A DNA stretch of 64,000 bases from Geminicoccaceae bacterium (GTDB lineage: Bacteria > Pseudomonadota > Alphaproteobacteria > Geminicoccales > Geminicoccaceae): the NCBI GenBank assembly GCA_028279345.1, contig JANQNY010000053.1, positions 36,982-100,981 on the forward strand. The letters run 5' to 3'. The number at the start of each line of letters is the position of its first letter. Position 1 is the first letter of the stretch. A program made the translations under genes and the position numbers. The notes below the pieces were generated by a model. That model was not told where the DNA came from. It ran no database searches and saw only the letters and a list, made by a program, of their open reading frames with translations. Positions 53,504 through 62,383 of this stretch are shown here, in pieces.

Positions 53504-54598
53504 ATGACGCCACTGCCGCGCTGGGTCGATGTCGGGCTCCTGCCGATCTTGAACTTGACGGCCGCCATGCTGGTCACCGGGCTCATCGTCCTGATCCTCG
53601 GCGAGAACCCGGTGCGGGCGCTGCAATTCCTGATCTACGGCGCCTTCGGCTACGGTGAGGCGATCGGCTACACGCTCTACTACGCGACGAGCTTCATCTT
53701 CACCGGGCTCGCTTTCGCCGTCGCCTACCACGCGGCGCTCTTCAACATCGGTGCCGAGGGTCAAGCCTATCTGGGCGGTCTCGGGGTCGGCCTCGTCTGT
53801 CTCGCGCTCGACGCCTATCTGCCGTTCGTCCTCATCCTGCCGGTGGCCCTGCTCGCGGCCGCCGCATTCGGCGCCTTTTGGGGCGCCGTGCCGGGCTGGC
53901 TGCAGGCGCATCGGGGCGCGCACATCGTCATTACGACGATCATGTTCAACTTCATCGCCGCCGCGGTGATGACCTATCTGCTCGTCAACGTGCTCATCGA
54001 GCCTGGGCAAGCGAACCCGGAGACGCGCGATTTCGCAGCGAACGCGACGCTGCCGCAGCTCCACGAGATCGCGCGTTGGCTCGGCCTGCCAACGTATCGC
54101 TCGCCGCTCAACCTGGCTTTCGTGCTGGCGCTCGGCGCGTGCTTTCTGGTCTGGCTGTTCTTGTGGAAGACCCGTTTGGGCTACGCGCTCAGGGTCACGG
54201 GCCAGAGCCAGGACGCCGCCCTCTATGCGGGCATCGACCCCTGGCGCGTCGTCGTCTTGGCGATGGCACTCTCGGGTGCGCTCGCCGGGATGATGGCCTT
54301 GAACGAGATCATGGGCGCGCAGGGCCGGCTGCTCCTGGGTTTCACAGGCGGCTTCGGCTTTGTCGGCATCGCCGTGGCGCTGATGGGGCGCAACCATCCC
54401 TTGGGCATCGTCTTCGCGGCGGTTCTGTTCGGCGCGCTCTACCAGGGCGGCTCAGAACTCGCGTTCGAGATGCCGGCCATCAGCCGCGACATGGTGGTGG
54501 TCATCCAAGGTCTCGTCATCCTCTTCGCGGGCGCGCTCGAGAACATGTTCAGGCCCACGCTTGCTCGCGTCTTCGCGCGCCGCGCCGAGGCGGTGTGA
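53504..54598 (+). CDS. Nucleoside/simple-sugar ABC transporter permease (first)
   Basis: 364 residues with 9-10 helices, of the BmpD/YufP type. Hallmarks are FNIGAEGQAYLGGLGVG and the late GFGFVGIAVALMGRNHPLGI. It forms the import channel with the following permease; the stop overlaps the next ATG by one base (TGATG). Linkage to cytidine deaminase, PNP, deoC and deoA argues for nucleoside uptake. The ATPase and lipoprotein binding protein that usually precede it are not found nearby. Confidence 0.92.
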   Translation: MTPLPRWVDVGLLPILNLTAAMLVTGLIVLILGENPVRALQFLIYGAFGYGEAIGYTLYYATSFIFTGLAFAVAYHAALFNIGAEGQAYLGGLGVGLVCLALDAYLPFVLILPVALLAAAAFGAFWGAVPGWLQAHRGAHIVITTIMFNFIAAAVMTYLLVNVLIEPGQANPETRDFAANATLPQLHEIARWLGLPTYRSPLNLAFVLALGACFLVWLFLWKTRLGYALRVTGQSQDAALYAGIDPWRVVVLAMALSGALAGMMALNEIMGAQGRLLLGFTGGFGFVGIAVALMGRNHPLGIVFAAVLFGALYQGGSELAFEMPAISRDMVVVIQGLVILFAGALENMFRPTLARVFARRAEAV

Positions 54599-55584
54599 TG
54601 GACGACGTCTTCCTCCAGTCCCTGCTCCTTGCCGACAGCACACTCCGGCTGGCGACGCCGCTGGTACTCGCGGCGCTAGCAGGCCTGTTCGCCGAGCGCT
54701 CGGGCATCGCCGACATCGGGCTCGAAGGCAAGATGCTGGGCGCCGCCTTCGCCGCAGCCGCCACGGCGGCCGTCACCGGCAGCGCCTGGCTGGGCCTCGG
54801 CACCGGCATCGTTGTCGGGATTCTGTTAGCCCTACTGCACGGCTTCGCCTGCATCACCCACAAGGGCGATCAGATCGTGTCGGGTATCGCGATCAACATC
54901 GCCGTCGCTGGCCTCGCACCGACGCTCGCCGACGCGTGGTTTGGCCGGGCGGGCAATACGCCCCTGCTCCAGGGCGATGCGCGGTTCGCGCCGATCTCCC
55001 TGCCGCTGGCGGAGACACTGCGTGACGTGCCGATCCTGGGGCCCATCTATGCCGTGTTGATCTCGGGGCATAACGTCCTAGTCTACGTCATGCTGGCGGC
55101 TGTGCCGCTCGCTTGGTGGGTGCTCTACCGCACGCGTTTCGGCCTGAGGCTTCGGGCGGTGGGTGAGAACCCGGCCGCGGTCGATACGGCCGGCATCTCT
55201 GTCGAAGCGCTGCGCTACAGGGCGTTACTGGGCACCGGTATCCTGTGCGGCATTGCCGGCGCCTACCTCTCCACGGCGCACAACGCGTCCTTCATCCGCG
55301 ACATGACGGCCGGCAAGGGCTACCTGGCGCTGGCCGCGCTGATCTTCGCGAAGTGGCGACCTGTGCCGACGCTGTTTGCCTGCCTTCTCTTCGCCTTCAC
55401 CGACGCCCTGCAGGTGCGCTTGCAGGGCGTCGTGCTGCCTGGGATCGGCGAAGTGCCGACCCAGGCGATCCAGGCGCTACCCTATGTCTTGACCGTGCTG
55501 TTGCTTGCAGGCTTCGTCGGCCGGGCCGTGGCGCCTGCCGCCATCGGCAAGCCCTACGACAAGGAGCGACCGCACCGTGTCTGA
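54598..55584 (+). CDS. Nucleoside/simple-sugar ABC transporter permease (second)
   Basis: 328 residues. LLADSTLRLATPLVLAALAG, FAERSGIADIGLEGKML and the late RGMTAGKGYLALAALIFAKW-like stretch (DMTAGKGYLALAALIFAKW) are typical of the YufQ-type partner. ATG at 54598 from the one-base overlap; a long open frame upstream is a shadow of the first permease. The 3' end overlaps the GTG of the deaminase-phosphorylase gene. Confidence 0.92.
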   Translation: MDDVFLQSLLLADSTLRLATPLVLAALAGLFAERSGIADIGLEGKMLGAAFAAAATAAVTGSAWLGLGTGIVVGILLALLHGFACITHKGDQIVSGIAINIAVAGLAPTLADAWFGRAGNTPLLQGDARFAPISLPLAETLRDVPILGPIYAVLISGHNVLVYVMLAAVPLAWWVLYRTRFGLRLRAVGENPAAVDTAGISVEALRYRALLGTGILCGIAGAYLSTAHNASFIRDMTAGKGYLALAALIFAKWRPVPTLFACLLFAFTDALQVRLQGVVLPGIGEVPTQAIQALPYVLTVLLLAGFVGRAVAPAAIGKPYDKERPHRV

Positions 55585-56794
55585 GGACCTTTGGCGGGCA
55601 GCGCTCGCCACGCGTGAGAGGGCCTATGCACCCTATTCAGGCTTCCAGGTTGGCACGGCGCTCCGCGCCGACGACGGTCGCATCTTCACCGGGTGCAACG
55701 TCGAGAACGCTAGTTACTCCCAGGCACAGTGCTCGGAGGCGACAGCCGTAGGCTGCTTGATCGCTGGGGGCGCGCGTCGGCTTGTGGAGATCTGCATCGT
55801 GGCCGTAGGCGACGAGCCGGTGGGCCCCTGCGGCGGCTGCCGCCAGCGGCTCTGGGAGTTCGGGGCGGCAGATGTGCCGCTCCACCTCGCCGACCTCGGC
55901 GGTATTCGCCGTACGTTCCGCCTGGGCGAACTGCTGCCGTTCGCCTTCGGTCCTCACAACCTGGCCACGTCGCCCGCACCGCCGTCGGCCGTCGACCGAT
56001 TGGCGCGCCTGCAGCTCGCGCGCGAGGCCAGGACCGCGATCGTTCTCGGTAGTGGTCTCGGCGGTCTCGTCGATGCCATGACCGACACCGAAACCATCCC
56101 CTACGCCGAGCTCCCGGGCTTCCCCAGCACGGACGTCCAGGGACACGCAGGTGAGGTGGTTGCCGGGCGGCTCAACGGCGTGCCGCTCTTGTGTCTGAAG
56201 GGCCGTGCGCATCTCTACGAAGGTCTGCCAGCCGCCGCCGTCAATCCGCCGATCCGGGCACTCAAGGCGTTGGGCATCCGCCTGCTGGTCTTGACCAACG
56301 CGGCAGGAGCCATCGCCGACCGGTTCGAGGCGGGCGACCTCGTGCTGCTCGCCGACCACATCAACGCGCTCGGCGCGAACCCGCTCGTGGGCCCGAACGA
56401 CCCGACCGTAGGACCGCGCTTCCCCGACTTGTCGGACGTCTACGACGCGAAGCTCAGGGGACGCCTGCGTACGGTCGCCGCAGCGGATGGGATTGGACTA
56501 GGCGAGGGTGTGTACCTCGCGACGCTGGGCCCCTCCTTCGAGACGCCGGCCGAAACCCGTGCGTTCAAGGTTCTGGGCGCCGATCTGGTCGGCATGTCGA
56601 CCGTGCCCGAAGCGATCGCAGCACGGCACGCTGGTCTCAAGGTGCTGGGCTTCTCGGCCGTCACCAACAAGGCCGCAGGCCTCAAGCAGGGCGGCCTAAG
56701 CCATGACGAGACCTTGGCCGTCGGCGCGATCGCCGGGGAGAAGCTCAAGGCCGTGCTCACCCGTGCACTGCCGGAGTTGCACCATGAGCTTTGA
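55577..56794 (+). CDS. Cytidine deaminase-purine nucleoside phosphorylase fusion
   Basis: 405 residues in one open frame with two complete catalytic domains. Residues 1-130 are cytidine deaminase, with NVENASYSQAQCSEATAV (C-x-E proton shuttle) and PCGGCRQRLWEF (zinc Cys pair). Residues 140-405 are trimeric-type purine nucleoside phosphorylase, with VLGSGLGGLVDAM, GRAHLYEG, TNAAGAI, TLGPSFETPAETRAF and SAVTNKAAG. The joining segment (about 130-150) is Pro/Ala-rich. GTG at 55577 overlaps the permease stop. The fusion couples pyrimidine deamination and purine phosphorolysis in one polypeptide. Both active sites look intact. Confidence 0.9.
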   Translation: MSEDLWRAALATRERAYAPYSGFQVGTALRADDGRIFTGCNVENASYSQAQCSEATAVGCLIAGGARRLVEICIVAVGDEPVGPCGGCRQRLWEFGAADVPLHLADLGGIRRTFRLGELLPFAFGPHNLATSPAPPSAVDRLARLQLAREARTAIVLGSGLGGLVDAMTDTETIPYAELPGFPSTDVQGHAGEVVAGRLNGVPLLCLKGRAHLYEGLPAAAVNPPIRALKALGIRLLVLTNAAGAIADRFEAGDLVLLADHINALGANPLVGPNDPTVGPRFPDLSDVYDAKLRGRLRTVAAADGIGLGEGVYLATLGPSFETPAETRAFKVLGADLVGMSTVPEAIAARHAGLKVLGFSAVTNKAAGLKQGGLSHDETLAVGAIAGEKLKAVLTRALPELHHEL

Positions 56795-57518
56795 GCGCGT
56801 CTGCGACGCGACCATAGCGGGGCGGCTGATCGCCTGTCTCGATCTCACCTCGCTCAACGACGAGGATGACGACGCGACGGCGGTGCGGCTTGCCGAGAAG
56901 GGCGTTGCATCCGACGTTGCCGCCATCTGCGTCTGGCCGCGCTTCATCGAGGTGGTGAAGCCGCTGCTCCGCGCCACACCCATCAAGCTCGCTACCGTCA
57001 CGAACTTTCCCGACGGCAGCGACGACGTCGCAGGCACCGCTGAGGCTACCGCCGTCGCGTTCGCCGCGGGTGCCGACGAGGTCGACGTGGTGATCCCGGT
57101 CGACGCGGCGCTCGCGGGCGACATCGGTCTCGTCGAGGAACTGGTCGAGGCTTGCGTCGCCGCGCGCCCGCCGGGGGGCCTCCTGAAGGTCATTTTGGAG
57201 ACCGGCAGGCTTGAGGACCCGGCGCGCATCACCGCGGCGGCGCGGGCAGCCGTCATGGCCGGCGCCGACATGCTCAAGACCTCGACCGGCAAGACGTCGG
57301 TCGGCGCCACCCCAGAAGCGGCGGCGACGCTGCTCGAGGCCTGCGCCGAGGCCGACGGGCGCGTCGGCCTCAAGGTCTCGGGCGGCGTGCGCATGGCCGA
57401 GCAGGCCGCGGGCTACCTGGCGTTGGCCGATCAGCGCCTGGGCGCCGACTGGGCGCGGCCCGCTACCTTCAGGATCGGCGCGTCGTCGCTGCTCGACGAG
57501 CTGCTTCGAGCGCTCTAG
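56784..57518 (+). CDS. deoC: Deoxyribose-phosphate aldolase
   Basis: 244 residues. Splits 2-deoxyribose 5-phosphate into glyceraldehyde 3-phosphate and acetaldehyde. Motifs are CLDLTSLNDED, EVDVVIPVDAAL, MLKTSTGK (Schiff-base Lys) and VGLKVSGGVR. The ATG at 56784 lies 11 bases inside the fusion gene. It continues the nucleoside salvage operon. Confidence 0.93.
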   Translation: MSFERVCDATIAGRLIACLDLTSLNDEDDDATAVRLAEKGVASDVAAICVWPRFIEVVKPLLRATPIKLATVTNFPDGSDDVAGTAEATAVAFAAGADEVDVVIPVDAALAGDIGLVEELVEACVAARPPGGLLKVILETGRLEDPARITAAARAAVMAGADMLKTSTGKTSVGATPEAAATLLEACAEADGRVGLKVSGGVRMAEQAAGYLALADQRLGADWARPATFRIGASSLLDELLRAL

Positions 57519-57553
57519 ACAGCCTCCAGCGCGCAGCGAAACGGCGCCCGTCC

Positions 57554-58936
57554 ATGCTCGTTCAAGAACTCATCGCCAAGAAGCGCGATCGGCAACGCCT
57601 CACGGCTGCAGAGCTTGCGGCGTTCGCGCGGGGCATCGCCGACGGTAGCGTGGGGGACGCGCAGGCCGCGGCCTTCGCCATGGCCGTCGTCCTCAACGGC
57701 ATGGAGTCCGAGGAGACCGCGGCGCTCACCCTGGCCATGCGCGATAGCGGTCGGCGGCTTGCCTGGGACCTACCTGGTCCGGTGCTCGACAAGCACTCGA
57801 CCGGTGGCGTGGGCGACAAAGTGAGCCTCGTGCTGGCGCCCTTGCTCGCTGCCTGCGGTGCCTTCGTGCCGATGATCTCCGGGCGGGGGCTCGGCCATAC
57901 CGGCGGCACGCTAGACAAGCTCGAAGCGATCCCCGGCTATGGTGCCCGCGCGCCGGTCGCCACCTTCGAGCGCGTTGTAGCCGACGCGGGCTGTGCCATC
58001 GTCGGCGCGGGTGACGATTTGGCGCCCGCGGACCGGCGCCTCTACGCGATCCGCGACGTGACGGCGACCGTCGAGAGCTTGCCGCTGATTACCGCCTCCA
58101 TCCTGTCGAAGAAGCTTGCCGCCGGGCTCGACGCGTTGGTGATGGACGTGAAGGTGGGCACCGGCGCGTTCCTGCCGAGCGTGGGTGCCGCGCGCGAGCT
58201 GGCGACGAGCCTCGTCGACGTGGCAGCCGCCGCGGGCCTGCCGTGCCGGGCGCTCTTAACCGACATGAACCAGTGCCTGGGTCGGACCGCGGGCAACGCG
58301 CTCGAGGTGGCCGAGGCGGTGGCGATGCTGCGCGGCGAGCCGGTCGATGAGCGCTTGGAGAAGGTCGTCGTCGTGCTCGCCGGGACCGCGTTGGCGCTCG
58401 GCGGCGTCGAGCCCGACGAGGAGCGTGCTGCCGAACGCGTCCGTGAGGCGCTCGCCAGTGGCGCTGCCGCCGAGCGTTTCGAGCGCATGGTCCATGGCCT
58501 CGGTGGGCCCGCGAATCTCGTCGATGCCTGGACGTCGCACTTGCCGGCGGCACCGGTGACGCGCGTCCTGACGAGCGACGTCGCCGGCCGGATCGCCGGC
58601 ATCGATGTGCGGGCCCTCGGCTGGGCCGTGGTCGAGCTCGGCGGCGGTCGCCGTTCCGTCGACGACGTGATCGATGCGGCGGTCGGCCTGGCGGAAGTGG
58701 TCGCGCATGGCGAGACAGTCGCCTCAGGTGATGCGCTCGCCGTCGTGCACGCGCGTGACGAAGCCCAAGCGGACCGTGCCGTCGCTAGGCTGCGGACCGC
58801 GTTCGTGGTCGCTGAGGATGCGCCGGCGGCTCCCGATCTGGTCAGGTCGCTTGAAGGCGAGGAGGGCAGCCGCCGGTTGGGCGAGCCCTCGAGCCGACCC
58901 TCGCCGCGACGGGTGGGTCAGCATCGGCGCCGCTGA
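57554..58936 (+). CDS. deoA: Thymidine phosphorylase
   Basis: 460 residues. Phosphorolysis of thymidine or deoxyuridine to the base plus deoxyribose 1-phosphate. Hallmarks are DKHSTGGVGDKVSL (phosphate binding), SGRGLGHTGGTLDKLE and VKVGTGAFLPS. The last 25 residues are Arg/Pro/Ser-rich and extend beyond the usual end. It is 35 bases after deoC and convergent with the MFS gene, with a 4-base gap. Confidence 0.94.
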   Translation: MLVQELIAKKRDRQRLTAAELAAFARGIADGSVGDAQAAAFAMAVVLNGMESEETAALTLAMRDSGRRLAWDLPGPVLDKHSTGGVGDKVSLVLAPLLAACGAFVPMISGRGLGHTGGTLDKLEAIPGYGARAPVATFERVVADAGCAIVGAGDDLAPADRRLYAIRDVTATVESLPLITASILSKKLAAGLDALVMDVKVGTGAFLPSVGAARELATSLVDVAAAAGLPCRALLTDMNQCLGRTAGNALEVAEAVAMLRGEPVDERLEKVVVVLAGTALALGGVEPDEERAAERVREALASGAAAERFERMVHGLGGPANLVDAWTSHLPAAPVTRVLTSDVAGRIAGIDVRALGWAVVELGGGRRSVDDVIDAAVGLAEVVAHGETVASGDALAVVHARDEAQADRAVARLRTAFVVAEDAPAAPDLVRSLEGEEGSRRLGEPSSRPSPRRVGQHRRR

Positions 58937-58940
58937 GGCG

Positions 58941-60212
58941 TCAGTCGGCGCTGCTCGTGACCACGGCGTCGGTGAGCGCGCTCTCCGCCCGCAACAATCG
59001 CCTGCCGAGCCAGGCTGTGGCGGCGAGGCTCAACACTGCGCCTGCGAGCAGGGGTGCTCTTAGCCCGACGAGGTCGGCTGCGGCGCCCATCGCCAAGGCG
59101 CCTGCGGCGGGGCCGGCGCGGAAAATCACGCCGTAGAGCGACATGACGCGGCCGAGCATCGTCTCCTCGACCACCCGCTGCGTCAGTGTCTGGCTGGCAA
59201 CGCCGGCCGTGGCGATGGCAAAGCCGCTCGCGACCACCGCCGTCAGGGCGACTGCGAGGTTGGGCGCGAGTGCCAGGAGCAAGAGACTGAGCGCGGAAGC
59301 AGCGTGGCCGGCAACGACGACGGCGGTAAGGCCTTGGCCCGCGCGCTCGGCAAGCCAGAAGGCGGCGAGGATCGCGCCGATGCCGATCCCCGCAGACAGC
59401 ATCGCCAGCCCGTCGGCGCCTCGACCCATCACCTCGGCGCTATAGGCGGGCAGGAGCTCGACGTAGGAGCGCATGCAGATGCCGAGGATCAGCATCAGCA
59501 GCATGATCGGCCCCAAGCCTGGGTGCGCCATCGTGTAGCGCAGCCCTTCGACCACATCTCTCATGAGGTGCGAGCGCCGCCCGGGATGCGCGGGTGGCGG
59601 AGCGAGGTGGATGGCGCGGATGACCACCAGGAAGAAAACGGAGGAGAGCACGTCGAAAACGAACACCGCCTCGACCCCGATCGTGAGGATCAGCACGCCC
59701 GCCAAGGCGGGGCCGACGAAGCGGGCCAGGTTGAAGACGATGGCGTTGATGGCGATCGCCGAAGGCAGATCCTTGCGCGGCACGAGGGCGCGCGTCAGCG
59801 CCATGCGCGAGGGCTGCTTGAAGCCCATGGTCAGACCGTTGAGCAGCACCAGGATGAGGAGCAGCTCGACCGTCAGTACGCCCGCCGCACTCGCGAGCGT
59901 TAGCAGCGTCACCAGGACGATCGAGAGGAGCTGCGTCACCCGGACAATGGCGAGGCGCGAACGGCGGTCGGCGATCGCACCGGCGATGGGCGTCACGAGG
60001 ATCGTGGGGAAGAGATCGGCGAAAGCGACGAGGCCGACCCAAAAGGCCGATTGGGTAAGGTCCCAGGCGAGCCAGCCGACGGCGATCCGGAGCCCCCACA
60101 TGCCCACCAGCGATACGGCATTGCCGCTCGTGAACCGCGCAAAGTCCTCGTTGGCGAAGGCTCGGCGAAGATTGGTGAGACCGCGCGTCAGCAAGAGAGG
60201 TCGGCACTCCAA
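58941..60212 (-). CDS. MFS transporter (EntS-like, MFS_3 family)
   Basis: 423 residues with about 12 helices. The loop AGAIADRRSRLAIVRVTQLL is the family motif between helices 2 and 3, and the second half carries the TQRVVEETMLGRVMSLYGVI pattern typical of this branch. Such proteins export small molecules; the substrate is unknown. The frame opens at a TTG (60212) with no good ribosome site, and another TTG at 60194 is possible, so the start is uncertain. Confidence 0.85.
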   Translation of the reverse strand: MECRPLLLTRGLTNLRRAFANEDFARFTSGNAVSLVGMWGLRIAVGWLAWDLTQSAFWVGLVAFADLFPTILVTPIAGAIADRRSRLAIVRVTQLLSIVLVTLLTLASAAGVLTVELLLILVLLNGLTMGFKQPSRMALTRALVPRKDLPSAIAINAIVFNLARFVGPALAGVLILTIGVEAVFVFDVLSSVFFLVVIRAIHLAPPPAHPGRRSHLMRDVVEGLRYTMAHPGLGPIMLLMLILGICMRSYVELLPAYSAEVMGRGADGLAMLSAGIGIGAILAAFWLAERAGQGLTAVVVAGHAASALSLLLLALAPNLAVALTAVVASGFAIATAGVASQTLTQRVVEETMLGRVMSLYGVIFRAGPAAGALAMGAAADLVGLRAPLLAGAVLSLAATAWLGRRLLRAESALTDAVVTSSAD

Positions 60213-60386
60213 AGGGGGGTGCCAGACTAGGGTCCCTCGCCCTCAAGCGGAACCTACGCCACCCGCGCGGCGGCCCTCGCATCTCTGCATTGCCCGCCGA
60301 CGGGGCATGGGCGGGTGGGATGTTGCCGGCGAACGGCTGGGCGCCCGACGACGTTGAGCGCCGCTACCGCGCGCGGCGGCCGCCGC

Positions 60387-61364
60387 TCAGTGCAGAGCCG
60401 GTCGCTTGAGAAAGTTCTCGCGGTCGGCCGAGGTCACGGTGATGGTCCGGGCGCGGCCATCGCGCAGCACGGTAAGCGGGATTTCGGTGCCGGCGGGGCC
60501 CAATCGCCACATCGAGCGGTAGAGCTCGGCGAGCGTCTGCACCTGCGTGCCTGCCACCTCAACGACAACATCGCCGGCGTCGATGCCGCTCTCCGCGGCA
60601 GGGCCGGTGTCCGCGATCGCCGTGACCTCGATGCCCTCGTCGGTCTCGGCGGGGTAGAAGCCGACCCAGGGCCGCGGCTCGCGTCGCACCCGGCCATAGT
60701 GCAGGAGGTCGTCGAGGATCGGCGGCAACAGGTCGGTCGGCACGAACATGTTGCCCGCCTGCGTCTGGCCGCTCGAGGTGGTGGTCTGTACCAAGAGCGA
60801 GCCGACGCCCAGGAGCTTCCCCTGCTCGTCAAGCATCGCCGTGCCGCTCCAGCGCGGGTGCGCCGGCACCGTGAAGAGCGCCTGCTCGAGCAGGTACTCC
60901 CAATAGCCGGCAAACTCGCGCTTGGCGGCGAGCCGGGAGATGAGCGAGCTCTCGCGGCCACCGGCGCCGGCGACGACGACCTGGCTCCCGACCTGTGCGC
61001 CCGACGCGGCGGTGATCTCGAGCGCCGGAACGTCCAGCCGGCCGAGCGCGCGCATCAGCCCGAAGCCCGTCACCTGGTCGTAGGCGATGATGTCCGCGGG
61101 GGCCGCCGTGGCGCGATTGGTGGTCAGCCAGACCTCCCGCGCCTCAGTCACGAGATAGCCGATGGTCAGCACCAGGCCCTGATCATCGATGACGATGCCG
61201 GAGCCCCGCCGCTCGGTCCCGAGCGCGCCTGCGGTGAAGGCGTCGTCGGGCACCTCCGCCCGCACGCGGACGACCGCATCGAGCGTGAAATCCAGATCGA
61301 AGCCGACGTGGCTCGGATCGGGCCGCGAGGCTTCCGGGATGGTGCCCTCCTCGAAGTCGGTCAT
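60387..61364 (-). CDS. S1C (HtrA-like) protease homologue with degenerate catalytic triad, plus PDZ domain
   Basis: 325 residues: a trypsin-like domain (about 25-215) and a C-terminal PDZ domain (about 235-315, with GPAAESGIDAGDVVVEVAG). The catalytic His region, normally T-N-x-H-V, reads LTIGYLV with Tyr70 at the His place. The Asp region reads VTGFGLMRA without Asp. The Ser region, normally G-N-S-G-G, reads RWSGTAM (Ser173 kept). With two of three residues missing it is probably a binding protein or chaperone-like pseudoprotease. No signal peptide is seen, which is also unusual for HtrA. Confidence 0.82.
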   Translation of the reverse strand: MTDFEEGTIPEASRPDPSHVGFDLDFTLDAVVRVRAEVPDDAFTAGALGTERRGSGIVIDDQGLVLTIGYLVTEAREVWLTTNRATAAPADIIAYDQVTGFGLMRALGRLDVPALEITAASGAQVGSQVVVAGAGGRESSLISRLAAKREFAGYWEYLLEQALFTVPAHPRWSGTAMLDEQGKLLGVGSLLVQTTTSSGQTQAGNMFVPTDLLPPILDDLLHYGRVRREPRPWVGFYPAETDEGIEVTAIADTGPAAESGIDAGDVVVEVAGTQVQTLAELYRSMWRLGPAGTEIPLTVLRDGRARTITVTSADRENFLKRPALH

Positions 61365-61438
61365 CGGCGGACCTCCCTGCCTACGGGACCACCGTCGAAC
61401 CTCCGGCGGTGTGCGTCCGCGGTCAAGAGGGAGGGAGC

Positions 61439-62383
61439 CTACTCTAGAGTGCCCGGGTCGATGGCGTAGCTTGCGACCGGGCGCGGCTCGTCGATCAGTC
61501 CGCTTTCGGCGAGAAATACGGCGAAGCGGCGGTAGCGCTGGGTATCAAGTGCCGCAGGCGCGAGCGCCAAGCGTGGCAGCGTGTCGCGCCAGGCCCGGCG
61601 GTTGAGTTCGTCGTCGAGCAGCGGGTCGGTCGCCTTGAAGATCTCCCACGCCTCCTCGGGGTGGTTGATGAGCCAATGCGTCGCGCGCTCGACGGCGGCG
61701 AGAAACGGCCGAAGCCGCGGATCGTCGAGACGGTCGCTACGCATCACGTAGATCAGCTCGTCATAGGCTGGCACACCCTCCTCCTCCGGGAAGAACGCCC
61801 GGCCCGGGCTGCCGACGATGTCCATCTGGTTGAGCTCGAAATTGCGGAACGCGCCGATCACCGCATCCACCTGTCCGGCGAGGAGGGACGGCGAGAGCGA
61901 GAAGTTGACGTTGACCAGCTCGACATCGGCGAGGCTCAGCCCATGAGGTGCCAGCATCGCGCCCAGGAGGGCGTCCTCGAAGCCGCCGACCGAGAAGCCG
62001 ACCTTGCGGCCGGCGAGATCCGGGAGGCTCTCGATCGGGCCGTCGTCAAGGACGACCAGGCTGTTGAGCGGCATGGCGACGAGCGTGCCGATGCGCACCA
62101 GCGGCAGCCCCTCATGGACTTGGAGGTGGAGCTGCGGCTGGTAGGAGACCGCCAGATCGGCTTGGCCGGCCGCGACCAGCTTGGGCGGGTCGTTGGGGTC
62201 GGCTGGCGCAATCAGCTCGACCTCAAGGCCCTCTCTGGCAAACTCACCCCGCTCCTGGGCGATGATCAGGGGCGCATGATCCGGGTTAACGAACCAGTCG
62301 AGCAGCACGGTGAAGGGTTCCTGCGCCGCTGATGGGGCTGCCGTGGCAACGAGGAGAAGCAGGCCGGCGAGTGCACGAATCAT
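61439..62383 (-). CDS. thiY: ABC substrate-binding protein, ThiY-like (NMT1/THI5 family)
   Basis: 314 residues with a signal peptide ending SAA-Q. TVLLDWFVNPDHAPLIIAQE and GLEVELIAPADPNDPPKLVA are typical of ThiY, which binds formylaminopyrimidine or a related thiamine breakdown product. ATG at 62383 overlaps the permease stop by 4 bases and is preceded by AAAGGA. Linkage to tenA supports thiamine-pyrimidine salvage. Confidence 0.9.
   Translation of the reverse strand: MIRALAGLLLLVATAAPSAAQEPFTVLLDWFVNPDHAPLIIAQERGEFAREGLEVELIAPADPNDPPKLVAAGQADLAVSYQPQLHLQVHEGLPLVRIGTLVAMPLNSLVVLDDGPIESLPDLAGRKVGFSVGGFEDALLGAMLAPHGLSLADVELVNVNFSLSPSLLAGQVDAVIGAFRNFELNQMDIVGSPGRAFFPEEEGVPAYDELIYVMRSDRLDDPRLRPFLAAVERATHWLINHPEEAWEIFKATDPLLDDELNRRAWRDTLPRLALAPAALDTQRYRRFAVFLAESGLIDEPRPVASYAIDPGTLE

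Noticed and set aside
51289..53586. A 765-codon minus-strand frame opposite marC and the phosphatase
   Set aside because: Antisense to two recognised genes; composition only.
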